Below, piece by piece: positions 32,224-40,171 of a stretch of DNA of 50,672 nt. Below the pieces are notes generated by a model. The model did no database searches and was not told where the DNA came from. It saw nothing but the letters and a program-made list of their open reading frames with translations. Every line of letters begins with the position of its first letter. Position 1 is the stretch's first letter. A program made the position numbers and the translations under genes. The stretch is from assembly GCA_017625565.1 (NCBI GenBank), contig JAGAKN010000007.1:1-50672 (forward strand), in the 5' to 3' direction. The stretch comes from Clostridia bacterium. GTDB taxonomy: Bacteria; Bacillota; Clostridia; Christensenellales; Borkfalkiaceae.

Positions 32224-34854
32224 ATGGAAAAAACGGCGTATGCAAAATATTGTCGGGAATTGATCCCCGAAGGTTTGGTGCTTTTGGAAACGGACGGCGC
32301 GTTGCCACTCCGCGAACAAGAGAACGTTGCGGTATTCGGCAGAGGACAGTTCGAATACATTAAAAGTGGCACGGGTAGCGGTGGACGTGTAAACTGTCCG
32401 TACGTGACGACGATCGGAGAAGAACTTGGAAAGCGTGTAAACGTAGACAAAGAAGTAAGCGATTTCTATTACGATTATATACAAACGCACCCGTTCGATA
32501 CGGGGGACGGCTGGATTCAACCGATTTCGCAACCGCAACCGGCATTAGACAAAGCGTTTGTGGAAAAGGTTGCGAAGCGCAACGAAAAAGCGATTTTTTT
32601 ACTTTGTCGAAATTGCGGAGAAGGACGCGATTGCAAGCTCGAGAAAGGGGAATGGTATCTTACGGACGAAGAAGAGCAAACGCTCTCGATGCTCTCTACG
32701 CATTTCAAGCACGTAATCGTATTGATTAACAGCGGGAATTTGCTGGATATGAACTGGATCAAGCAATACGGGATCGGTACGGTTTTATGCATATGGCAAG
32801 GCGGTCAAGAAGGGGGGATCGGTACGGTGGACGCGCTCATGGGCGACGTGACGCCGAGTGGAAAAATGCCGGATATGATCCCGACGGACATCACCGCGAT
32901 TCCGTCGATCACGTGTTTCGGAAACGAAGTTGAAAACGTACATAAGGAAGATATTTACGTCGGATATCGGTATTTTGAAACGTTTGCAAAAGATCAAGTC
33001 TTGTATCCGTTCGGGTTTGGGCGTAGTTATACGAAGTTTGTCGTGCAAACCGAAAAAGCGGAAAAAATCGGCGATACGGTGGAATTGACCGTGCGCGTTA
33101 AAAACGTTGGCGAATTTGCAGGCAAAGAAGTCGTCCAAGTCTATTATTCCGCTCCGCAGGGTACGCTCGGTCGTCCTGCGCGCGAATTGACGGCGTTCCG
33201 CAAGACGAAGACGTTGTTGCCGAACGAAGAAGAACGTATGCAGTTCTCCTTGTCGATTTCGAAAATGTCGGCGTACGACGATTGTGGAAAGAGCGGTTAT
33301 CCTTTCTGTTGGGTGCTTGAAAACGGGGAATATAACATTTACGTGGGCACGGACGTTCGCTCTGCGGAACGCGTAGTTTCGTTCCGTGTAGAAGAAACGC
33401 AAATGATCGAACGTTGTCAACAGGCACTCGCTCCGCAGATGGCGTTTGAAAGAATGGCGACGAAGGACGGAAAAACCGTTTACTACGAACCTGTGACTTT
33501 GCGTCAATACGATCTTGCAAAGCGCATTGAAGAGAATATGCCGAAGGAAATCCCGTATACGGGAGATCGTGGGATTACCTTGCAAGACGTTGCAAGTGGC
33601 AAAAACGATTTGAAAGAATTTATCGCGCAATTCGACGATCGAGCGCTCGGGTATATGGTACTCGGGGAAGGCATGTCGTCTAGCAAAGCACCGATAGCGG
33701 GTACGACGGGTTGTTTGGGTGGATGTGCCGAAGTGTGGAATAGAAAAGGCGTACCGCTTGTGACGACTTGTGACGGACCGAGTGGGGTACGTTTGGAATG
33801 TCCCGTACCTGCGACCTGTATTCCGTCGGGAACGTTATTGTCGTCTACTTGGGCGCCTGAATTGCTCGAAAATACGTTTAGCGAGTTTGCGGAAGAAATG
33901 AAAAAGTACTCCGTAGACGTCATTTTAGCGCCGGGGATCAACATTCACCGCAGTCCTTTGGGTGGTAGAAACTTTGAATACTTCTCCGAAGATCCGTACT
34001 TGGCGGGGATGTTTGCGACGAAGATTGCGGAATATTTCACGAAGAAACACGTGTATTGCACGTTGAAACATTTTGCCGTGAACTCCCAAGAACAAGGCAG
34101 ACACGAAGAAAACGAAGTATTGAGCGAACGCGCTTTGCGTGAAATCTACTTAAAGCCGTTTGAAATAGCGGTAAAAGACGGGTATGTGTATGCGATTATG
34201 TCGGCGTATAACCGCGTCAACGGCTTGGCTACGGCGAGCAGTTATGATTTAACGACGACGATTTTGCGTGGCGAATGGGGTTATCAAGGCTTTGTTATGA
34301 CCGACTGGTGGTCGCGTATGGACGATCCGAATAGGGGTACGCATGAGTTGACGAATATCGCGGCGATGGTCAAGGCGCAAAACGACGTGTATATGTTGGC
34401 TCTTGACGTAGAGGCTTACGAATGTGATACGTTAGAAGCGTTGGCAAACGGCTACTTAAAGCGTGCGGAATTGCAACGTTGCGTAGAAAATCTTTTGAAG
34501 TTTGCAATGAGAACGGACGCGTTCCTTGCCGATCGCAGATGGTACGAAATCGAAAAAGCGAAACCCGGAAAGCATATCTTGACGGTGAAGGCGAAAGATT
34601 GTAAGGTGGAATTCGATTTGCCCGAAGCAGGCGAATACTGTGGAGAAATCGGGTTCTGCATCGACGGTGATCCGTTAAAGCAAAGAAAGATGATTCTCAC
34701 TTTGCCTGAAGATCGCGGAACGTTGTTGTTCATTTCTGGCGGTACGAGAGGAAGAACGGATAAAATATGCTTTATCGAGCATTTTGAAAAGCACAACGAG
34801 ATCAAATTCAACGCCGATTATATCTTAGAATTCAGTGTCTACGAAAAAGAATAA
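32224..34854 (+). CDS. Glycoside hydrolase family 3, permuted domain order
   Basis: Likely beta-glucosidase or related exo-glycosidase of 876 residues without a signal peptide, so cytosolic. The order of domains is reversed relative to common GH3 enzymes: the alpha/beta sandwich (with IWQGGQEGG near 200, then PSGKMPD) and fibronectin-III-like domain (VRVKNVGEFAGKEVVQVY near 310) come first, and the TIM barrel is at residues about 500-770. The barrel has DGPSGVRL, LGGRNFEYFSEDP, LKHFAVNSQE (near 613) and the nucleophile Asp694 in FVMTDWW. This order is known from Ruminococcus albus and Butyrivibrio beta-glucosidases. The exact sugar specificity cannot be read. Monocistronic. Confidence 0.93.
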   Translation: MEKTAYAKYCRELIPEGLVLLETDGALPLREQENVAVFGRGQFEYIKSGTGSGGRVNCPYVTTIGEELGKRVNVDKEVSDFYYDYIQTHPFDTGDGWIQPISQPQPALDKAFVEKVAKRNEKAIFLLCRNCGEGRDCKLEKGEWYLTDEEEQTLSMLSTHFKHVIVLINSGNLLDMNWIKQYGIGTVLCIWQGGQEGGIGTVDALMGDVTPSGKMPDMIPTDITAIPSITCFGNEVENVHKEDIYVGYRYFETFAKDQVLYPFGFGRSYTKFVVQTEKAEKIGDTVELTVRVKNVGEFAGKEVVQVYYSAPQGTLGRPARELTAFRKTKTLLPNEEERMQFSLSISKMSAYDDCGKSGYPFCWVLENGEYNIYVGTDVRSAERVVSFRVEETQMIERCQQALAPQMAFERMATKDGKTVYYEPVTLRQYDLAKRIEENMPKEIPYTGDRGITLQDVASGKNDLKEFIAQFDDRALGYMVLGEGMSSSKAPIAGTTGCLGGCAEVWNRKGVPLVTTCDGPSGVRLECPVPATCIPSGTLLSSTWAPELLENTFSEFAEEMKKYSVDVILAPGINIHRSPLGGRNFEYFSEDPYLAGMFATKIAEYFTKKHVYCTLKHFAVNSQEQGRHEENEVLSERALREIYLKPFEIAVKDGYVYAIMSAYNRVNGLATASSYDLTTTILRGEWGYQGFVMTDWWSRMDDPNRGTHELTNIAAMVKAQNDVYMLALDVEAYECDTLEALANGYLKRAELQRCVENLLKFAMRTDAFLADRRWYEIEKAKPGKHILTVKAKDCKVEFDLPEAGEYCGEIGFCIDGDPLKQRKMILTLPEDRGTLLFISGGTRGRTDKICFIEHFEKHNEIKFNADYILEFSVYEKE

Positions 34855-34892
34855 ACAAAACGCCCCGTCCGAACTCGGACGGGGCGTTTTGT
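34855..34892. terminator. Bidirectional terminator between GH3 and trmO
   Basis: A long perfect stem, with the GC core CGCCCCGTCC at 34861-34870 and GGACGGGGCG at 34877-34886, is flanked by AAAA and TTTT, so it serves both converging genes. Confidence 0.95.
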
Positions 34893-35572
34893 TATAAAAC
34901 TTGTACAACCGTTAGGGTGTTTCCATTTACCGTGAATTTAATTTCGTACTCGGCAAACCGCATTCCGTATATGCGCTCTGGATCGTCCTGATAGGACGGT
35001 CGCGGATCGTCGGAAAGACAAGCGATTAAGCCGTTCCGCTTTTCGTCAGGAACGTTTGCAAGCAATTTTTTGGGAAAGACAACTTCCAAGCGGTGATGGA
35101 TTTGTTCGGTGTATCCCCCGACGGCGTCGGGTATACAATCTGCGGACGGAAGATAGGGTTTGATATCGATAATCGGCGTTCCGTCTAATAAATCCGCGCC
35201 TTCGACAATCAACACGCTACCGTCTTCTTCACGTTTCTCAATCCCGATAAGGCGTACACAGGAGAGCCCTATGGGATTAGGCCGGAACGGGGAACGGCTA
35301 GCGAACACGCCCACGCGCGTATTTCCACCTAAACGCGGGGGACGTACGGTGGCGTTAAATTCTTCCTTGTGCGCCAGAGAGAAATCGAATAAAATCCAAA
35401 GATGCGAGAAACGCTCTATCTCCCGTAAAGCGTCGTCGGTGCGGTATTCAGGCAGGAATACGATCTCACTTTTTAAGGGCGCTCTACCACTTTGACGGGG
35501 GATACCGAATTTCTCTTTGAAGTCGCTACGAATATACGCGATTTGTTTGATCGGAAAGAGTTCTTTTTGCAT
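34892..35572 (-). CDS. trmO: tRNA (N6-threonylcarbamoyl-A37) methyltransferase TrmO (TsaA/YaeB)
   Basis: SAM-dependent enzyme that methylates t6A37 in some tRNAs. The 226-residue protein begins with the TsaA beta-barrel: IAYIRSDFKEKFGIPRQSG, IVFLPEYRTDDALREIERFSH (core LPEYRTDDAL), GVFASRSPFRPNPIGLS (near 88, with the RSPxRPNPIG signature) and DLLDGTPIIDIKPYLP. The C-terminal extension is usual for E. coli-like members. Its -10 box ends six bases before the ATG, so the mRNA should start exactly at the start codon; no ribosome site exists upstream. Confidence 0.93.
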   Translation of the reverse strand: MQKELFPIKQIAYIRSDFKEKFGIPRQSGRAPLKSEIVFLPEYRTDDALREIERFSHLWILFDFSLAHKEEFNATVRPPRLGGNTRVGVFASRSPFRPNPIGLSCVRLIGIEKREEDGSVLIVEGADLLDGTPIIDIKPYLPSADCIPDAVGGYTEQIHHRLEVVFPKKLLANVPDEKRNGLIACLSDDPRPSYQDDPERIYGMRFAEYEIKFTVNGNTLTVVQVL

Positions 35573-35578
35573 ATTGTC

Positions 35579-35607
35579 ATTATACGCGTTTTTTGCGTTT
35601 TTGTCAA
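35579..35607 (-). promoter_or_regulatory. Consensus promoter of trmO, leaderless
   Basis: On the minus strand TTGACA (35607-35602) and TATAAT (35584-35579) are 17 bases apart. The expected start point, seven bases on, is 35572, the A of the trmO ATG. Confidence 0.88.
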
Positions 35608-35638
35608 GCGTGGAATTTGTAAAATCATTGAAAAACGC

Positions 35639-35667
35639 TTGCTTAAAGTAATCGTTTATATTATAAT
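35639..35667 (+). promoter_or_regulatory. Possible distal argG promoter P1
   Basis: TTGCTT (35639-35644), a 17-base spacer and TATAAT (35662-35667). The -10 box is embedded in a 22-bp palindrome. A transcript from here would carry a leader of about 215 bases through the repeat array. Confidence 0.5.
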
Positions 35668-35674
35668 ATAAACG
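35653..35674. promoter_or_regulatory. Perfect 22-bp palindrome, candidate operator
   Basis: The sequence from 35653 to 35674 equals its own reverse complement, with half-site CGTTTATATTA. It has no spacer, so it is unlikely to act as an RNA hairpin terminator and more likely binds a dimeric regulator. Confidence 0.6.
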
Positions 35675-35718
35675 GCTTTTTGAAAAACGGTATTTTCACG
35701 GAGAAAGCTCGTTTTTTA

Positions 35719-35794
35719 AACGAATATACATATTTTATGCAATTATACATATTATTCATGAAATATCCATAAATACATGAAATATTTATAAATA
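35719..35794 (+). promoter_or_regulatory. 19-bp-period operator array, probable ARG boxes
   Basis: Four 19-base units lie end to end from 35719, 35738, 35757 and 35776. The last two are CATGAAATATCCATAAATA and CATGAAATATTTATAAATA (17 of 19 identical). The first two share TATACATATT in the same phase (35725 and 35744). AT-rich units of this kind before an arg gene fit ArgR/AhrC binding sites. Confidence 0.6.
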
Positions 35795-35810
35795 AACAGG
35801 TTAAAATGGT

Positions 35811-35839
35811 TTGACAAAGCCAAAAAGCGGTTGTATAAT
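35811..35839 (+). promoter_or_regulatory. Main promoter of the arginine operon
   Basis: TTGACA (35811-35816), a 17-base spacer and TATAAT (35834-35839). It is fully consensus, so control must come from repression. Confidence 0.92.
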
Positions 35840-35843
35840 ATGT

Positions 35844-35863
35844 GTATATTTTGAATATACATA
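35844..35863 (+). promoter_or_regulatory. Operator dyad at the argG start point
   Basis: GTATATT (35844-35850) and AATATAC (35854-35860) are inverted about TTG, exactly over the predicted transcription start. GAATATACATA here (35853-35863) repeats without change in the upstream array (35722-35732), pointing to the same regulator. Confidence 0.65.
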
Positions 35864-35891
35864 CAAAAAAGTTTAAAAGAGGAGAAAGGTT

Positions 35892-37127
35892 ATGGAAAAG
35901 AAAGATATTAAAAAAGTAGTGCTTGCGTATTCGGGCGGTTTGGATACGTCGATTATCATTCCTTGGCTCAAGGAAAACTACAACAACTGCGAAGTCATTG
36001 CAGTCAGCGGAAACGTCGGACAAGCGGACGAGTTGGACGGCTTGGAAGAAAAGGCGTTGAAAACGGGCGCGTCGAAGTTGTACGTTGAAGATTTGACGGA
36101 CGAGTTTGTGGACGATTACGTAGTGCCGACGATGATGGCAGGCGCGAAATACGAGGAATATTTACTCGGGACGTCGTTTGCTCGTCCTGTAATCGCAAAG
36201 CGGATTGTCGAAATCGCCAAGAAAGAAGGCGCAGACGCGATTTGCCACGGTTGTACGGGGAAAGGGAACGACCAAGTGCGTTTTGAATTGACGATTAAGG
36301 CGTTTGCGCCCGATATGCCGATTATCGCGCCTTGGAGAGAATGGTCGATCAAATCCCGTGAAGAAGAAATCGATTACGCGGAAGCGCACAACGTGCCTTT
36401 GAAAATTAACCGCGAAACGAACTACTCCAAAGACAAAAATCTTTGGCATTTGAGTCACGAAGGCTTGGATTTGGAAGATGCAGGCAACGAACCGCAATAC
36501 GAAAAAGAAGGGTTCTTAGAAATGGGGGTATCCCCGTTGCAAGCGCCCGATAAACCGACGTATATTACGCTCGAATTCGAAAAGGGACGTCCGGTTGCGC
36601 TCGACGGTAAGAAGATGAGCGCGAAAGAAATCATTCTCGCGTTGAATGAAGTCGGCGGAGCAAACGGGATCGGGCTTTTGGATATCGTAGAGAATCGTTT
36701 GGTCGGGATGAAGTGTCGCGGTGTATACGAAACGCCGGGCGGAGAAATTTTGTATTATGCCCATAACTACTTGGAAACGCTTTGTTTAGATAAGTATACG
36801 GCGCATAAGAAACAGGAACTTTCCGTTTGTTTTGCGGAACTCGTTTACAACGGACAATGGTTTACTCCCCTTCGGGAAGCGCTTTCGGCGTTCGTAGACA
36901 AGACGCAAGAAACGGTGACGGGGAAAGTGCGTTTGAAGCTCTATAAAGGGAACATCATCAAAGCAGGCGCGTGGAGTGATTATTCGCTCTATTCGGAAGA
37001 AATCGCAACGTTTGGGGAAGATCACGTATACAACCAAGCGGATGCAACGGGCTTTATCAATTTGTTTGGTTTGCCTATCAAAGTACAAGCGCAAGTCAAC
37101 CAAGCCAACGAAAAGAAAAACAAATAA
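35892..37127 (+). CDS. argG: Argininosuccinate synthase
   Basis: Joins citrulline and aspartate with ATP to form argininosuccinate. The 411-residue protein has the ATP pyrophosphatase P-loop [10 protein letters not shown] (residues 10-19), [11 protein letters not shown], the citrulline-site [13 protein letters not shown] (near 118), and the APWREW segment near 146. The length is normal. GGAGAAAGG precedes the ATG. It is the first gene of the arginine operon and follows a complex operator region. Confidence 0.97.
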   Translation: MEKKDIKKVVLAYSGGLDTSIIIPWLKENYNNCEVIAVSGNVGQADELDGLEEKALKTGASKLYVEDLTDEFVDDYVVPTMMAGAKYEEYLLGTSFARPVIAKRIVEIAKKEGADAICHGCTGKGNDQVRFELTIKAFAPDMPIIAPWREWSIKSREEEIDYAEAHNVPLKINRETNYSKDKNLWHLSHEGLDLEDAGNEPQYEKEGFLEMGVSPLQAPDKPTYITLEFEKGRPVALDGKKMSAKEIILALNEVGGANGIGLLDIVENRLVGMKCRGVYETPGGEILYYAHNYLETLCLDKYTAHKKQELSVCFAELVYNGQWFTPLREALSAFVDKTQETVTGKVRLKLYKGNIIKAGAWSDYSLYSEEIATFGEDHVYNQADATGFINLFGLPIKVQAQVNQANEKKNK

Positions 37128-37138
37128 CGAGGATTATA

Positions 37139-37786
37139 ATGGATTTACAAGGCAAAAAGGTCGTATTTTTAGGGGATAGCATTACAGAAGGAAAAGGGGC
37201 TACGGATATTGAACATCGGTATACCAACGTATTTGCTCGGCTTTCAGGGTGCGAAATCTTCGTCGACGGGATCGGCGGTACGCGGATTGCCCGTCAACAC
37301 GTCCCCATGGACGAGCGTTGGGATCAGGATTTCAACGGACGGGTTGCAGGATTGCCCAACGAAGCGGATATCGTAGTGGTATTCGGCGGAACAAACGATT
37401 TCGGGCATGGCGACGCGCCGTTTGGTACGTTTTCCGATCAAACGGTGGATACGTTTTACGGCGCTTTGCAAGTCTTGTGTAAAAATTTGATAGAGAAATA
37501 TCCGAAATCGGTTATCATGTTTATGACTCCCTTACACCGTATTACCGAATACGAAAGGGTAAACAAATATGGGCAGACGAAACAACCGCTGATTGATTAC
37601 GTTAACGCGATACGGTACGTTTGCGAATATTATTCGTTGCCGGTGCTTGATTTGTACAAGGTAAGCGGAATGCAACCGTCGGTAGAGATTATCCAACAAA
37701 CGTATATGCCCGACGGGTTGCATCCGTCGAATGCAGGCGCGGAAAAAATCGCGAGATTGTTGTATCAATTTTTACGAAATTTATAA
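37139..37786 (+). CDS. SGNH/GDSL-type hydrolase
   Basis: A 215-residue esterase-like protein of the SGNH superfamily, without a signal peptide, so cytosolic. The four blocks are present: FLGDSITEGKG (catalytic Ser near residue 14), the oxyanion Gly in DGIGGTRIA, FGGTNDFGHG (block III, near 80) and PDGLHPSNAG (Asp and His near 196-199). It lies 11 bases after argG and 63 before argH, a position not occupied in known arg operons. The substrate is unknown; a role in removing O-acyl groups is possible but unproved. Confidence 0.88.
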   Translation: MDLQGKKVVFLGDSITEGKGATDIEHRYTNVFARLSGCEIFVDGIGGTRIARQHVPMDERWDQDFNGRVAGLPNEADIVVVFGGTNDFGHGDAPFGTFSDQTVDTFYGALQVLCKNLIEKYPKSVIMFMTPLHRITEYERVNKYGQTKQPLIDYVNAIRYVCEYYSLPVLDLYKVSGMQPSVEIIQQTYMPDGLHPSNAGAEKIARLLYQFLRNL

Positions 37787-37792
37787 ACGTTC

Positions 37793-37822
37793 TTTTGCCT
37801 GTCGCTTTTGCGACGGGCAAAA
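37793..37822 (+). other. Hairpin between the SGNH gene and argH
   Basis: TTTTGCCTGTCGC (37793-37805) pairs with GCGACGGGCAAAA (37810-37822), one G-U pair, loop TTTT. No U-tract follows on the plus strand, so it is more likely an mRNA processing or stability element than a terminator. Confidence 0.6.
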
Positions 37823-37849
37823 AGCCTATTTAAAAGGTAGGAGAAATCA

Positions 37850-39226
37850 ATGGAAAAAATGTGGGCAGGGCGTTTTCAAAAAACGCTGGATAAAAAAGCA
37901 GATGATTTTAATTCGTCTATACGTTTCGATTGCAGAATGTACGCGCAGGATATAAAAGGCTCGATCGCGCATGCGAAAATGCTTGCCAAACAAGGAATTC
38001 TATCGTGCGCGGACGTGGAGTTGATTATCGGTGGCTTGGAAGGGATCTTGCAGGATATTCAAACGGGGAAATTGCTGTTTGACGAGAATGCGGAAGATAT
38101 CCATATGTTCGTGGAAGCGGAACTCACCAAACGTATCGGCGACGCAGGGAAACGTTTGCATACGGCAAGAAGTCGTAATGATCAAGTGGCGCTCGATATC
38201 CGTTTATACCTCCGCGATAAAGCGGAAGAAGTCGTTGCGCTGACGGAAAATTTAGTGGCGGTGGTCGTGGACAAAGCGGAAGAAACCGCCGACGTGATTG
38301 CGCCTGCATATACGCATTTACAACGCGCGCAACCCATTTCGTTCGGGCATCAATTGATGGCGTATGCGATGATGTTCTTGCGGGATATCGGGCGTATTCG
38401 CGATGCAGTAAAGCGTATGAATTATTCTCCGCTTGGAAGTTGCGCGTTGGCAGGTACGACTTATCCCACCGACCGCAACTACGTAGCCGAGCTTTTGGGC
38501 TTTGACGGTGTGACAAAAAACAGTATCGACGGCGTATCCGATCGGGATTTTTGCGTGGAGCTTACGTCCGCATTTTCCATTTTGATGATGCACCTTTCCC
38601 GTTTTTCCGAAGAGATTATTCTTTGGTCTAGTTGGGAGTTTAAGTTCGTCGAACTTGACGACGCATATACGACGGGCTCGTCGATTATGCCCCAAAAGAA
38701 GAACTCGGACATGGCGGAACTCGTTCGCGGAAAGACAGGTCGGGTATACGGGGATTTGACGGCGCTTTTGACGATGCTCAAGGGCTTACCGCTTGCGTAT
38801 AACAAGGACATGCAGGAAGACAAGGAAGCGACGTTCGACGCGCTGGATACGGTGATCCTTTGCTTGGAGGTATTCGCGCCGATGGTGGCGACGATGAAAG
38901 TATACGCTGAAAATACGTATAAAGCCGCGCAAAAGGGGTTTATCAACGCGACCGATCTTGCCGATTATTTGGCGAAAAAAGGTATGCCTTTCCGTACGGC
39001 GTATAAAATCGTTGGTGAAATCGTAGCGGAATGCATTCAAAAGGACTGCGTTTTGGATACTTATCCTTTGGAAGATTATCAAAAGCATAGCGAGTTGTTT
39101 GAACAGGATCTATACAAGGAAATTGCCCTGGAAACGTGCGTAGAAAAGCGGAATTCGGAAGGCGGAGCTTCGCCCAAATCCGTCCGTGAGCAAACCGCGT
39201 ACGTTCGGGCAGAATTACAAAAATAA
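37850..39226 (+). CDS. argH: Argininosuccinate lyase
   Basis: Splits argininosuccinate into arginine and fumarate, the last step of the pathway. The 458-residue protein starts with MWAGRFQKTLDKKADDFNSS and carries HTARSRNDQVALDIRLYLRD (core TARSRNDQ, near 104) and the fumarase-superfamily signature GSSIMPQKKNSD (near 276), whose Ser is the catalytic base. AGGTAGGAG lies upstream of the ATG. Confidence 0.97.
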   Translation: MEKMWAGRFQKTLDKKADDFNSSIRFDCRMYAQDIKGSIAHAKMLAKQGILSCADVELIIGGLEGILQDIQTGKLLFDENAEDIHMFVEAELTKRIGDAGKRLHTARSRNDQVALDIRLYLRDKAEEVVALTENLVAVVVDKAEETADVIAPAYTHLQRAQPISFGHQLMAYAMMFLRDIGRIRDAVKRMNYSPLGSCALAGTTYPTDRNYVAELLGFDGVTKNSIDGVSDRDFCVELTSAFSILMMHLSRFSEEIILWSSWEFKFVELDDAYTTGSSIMPQKKNSDMAELVRGKTGRVYGDLTALLTMLKGLPLAYNKDMQEDKEATFDALDTVILCLEVFAPMVATMKVYAENTYKAAQKGFINATDLADYLAKKGMPFRTAYKIVGEIVAECIQKDCVLDTYPLEDYQKHSELFEQDLYKEIALETCVEKRNSEGGASPKSVREQTAYVRAELQK

Positions 39227-39241
39227 ACACGGAAAAAAGAC

Positions 39242-40171
39242 ATGAAGAAAGTATTTATAGACGGTAGCGCAGGGACGACGGGCTTGCGCATTTACGAGCG
39301 CTTGTCGGAGCGGAAAGATTTGCAAATCGTCACGTTGCCCGAAGCGTACAGAAAGGATTTATCGGCAAGAAAAGACGCGCTAAACAGCGTGGACGTGGCG
39401 TTTTTATGTTTGCCCGATGACGCGGCGAGAGAAGCGGTTTCTATGATCGAAACGCCGTCCGTCACGGTAATCGACGCTTCGACGGCACATCGGACGTTGC
39501 CCGAATGGGCGTACGGATTTCCCGAACTCTCTTCGGCGTTCGAGAAGAAAATTTTCCACTCTAACCGCATTGCCGTACCCGGTTGTCACGCGAGCGGATT
39601 TATCGCGCTCGTGTATCCGTTAATCGAAGCAGGCTTGTTGGACGAAAAGGCGCTACTCACTTGCCATTCGATAACGGGATATAGCGGCGGGGGCAAGAAG
39701 ATGATCGCCGAATACGAAGGCGCGGAGAGAAGTCCGCTTTTGGACGCGCCTAGACAGTATGCGCTTGGACAACAACACAAACATTTGAAAGAAATGCAAG
39801 GGATCACGGGCTTGGCGGAAGCGCCGATTTTTTGCCCGATCGTATCCGATTTTTACAGCGGTATGGCGGTGACCGTGCCCTTGTTTAACAGCCAACTTTT
39901 AAAAGGGAACGCGGGCACAATTCAGGAAATTTATAAAGAAAAATATCAAGGCGAAATCGTCCGTTATACGGACACCGTGGACGAACACGGCTTTTTGTCG
40001 GGTAAAGCGCTCTATGGCAAGGACGGTATGGCGATCGGGGTGGCGGGCAACGACGAAAGGATTTTATTGCTCGCGACCTACGACAATTTGGGGAAAGGCG
40101 CGTCGGGCGCTGCGATCGAGTGTATGAACTTGAAGATCGGTGCAAACCGCACGGAAGGATTGATATTGTAA
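39242..40171 (+). CDS. argC: N-acetyl-gamma-glutamyl-phosphate reductase, short type
   Basis: Reduces N-acetylglutamyl phosphate to the semialdehyde with NADPH. At 309 residues it belongs to the shorter of the two ArgC types. The N-terminal FIDGSAGTTGLRI is the dinucleotide-binding loop, FLCLPDDAAREAV follows, and the catalytic Cys lies in AVPGCHASGF (near residue 114), with HKHLKEM further on. It sits 15 bases after argH, and its stop overlaps the annotated argJ start (TAATG). Confidence 0.95.
   Translation: MKKVFIDGSAGTTGLRIYERLSERKDLQIVTLPEAYRKDLSARKDALNSVDVAFLCLPDDAAREAVSMIETPSVTVIDASTAHRTLPEWAYGFPELSSAFEKKIFHSNRIAVPGCHASGFIALVYPLIEAGLLDEKALLTCHSITGYSGGGKKMIAEYEGAERSPLLDAPRQYALGQQHKHLKEMQGITGLAEAPIFCPIVSDFYSGMAVTVPLFNSQLLKGNAGTIQEIYKEKYQGEIVRYTDTVDEHGFLSGKALYGKDGMAIGVAGNDERILLLATYDNLGKGASGAAIECMNLKIGANRTEGLIL

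Larger units (their letters stand above)
35573..35891. other. Divergent regulatory region trmO/argG
   Basis: This very AT-rich 319-base gap holds the trmO promoter, a perfect 22-bp palindrome with a possible distal argG promoter, an array of 19-bp repeats, and the main argG promoter with a dyad at its start point. No open frame or RNA gene is visible. Confidence 0.75.

Noticed and set aside
32785..33630. Long antisense open frame of 281 codons opposite the GH3 gene
   Set aside because: It lies wholly within a well-supported gene in another frame, has Arg/His/Phe-rich composition typical of shadow frames, and has no ribosome site or promoter.
37793..37822. Hairpin before argH as a terminator
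   Set aside because: There is no U-tract after the stem on the plus strand, and argH has no promoter of its own, so it must be read through.
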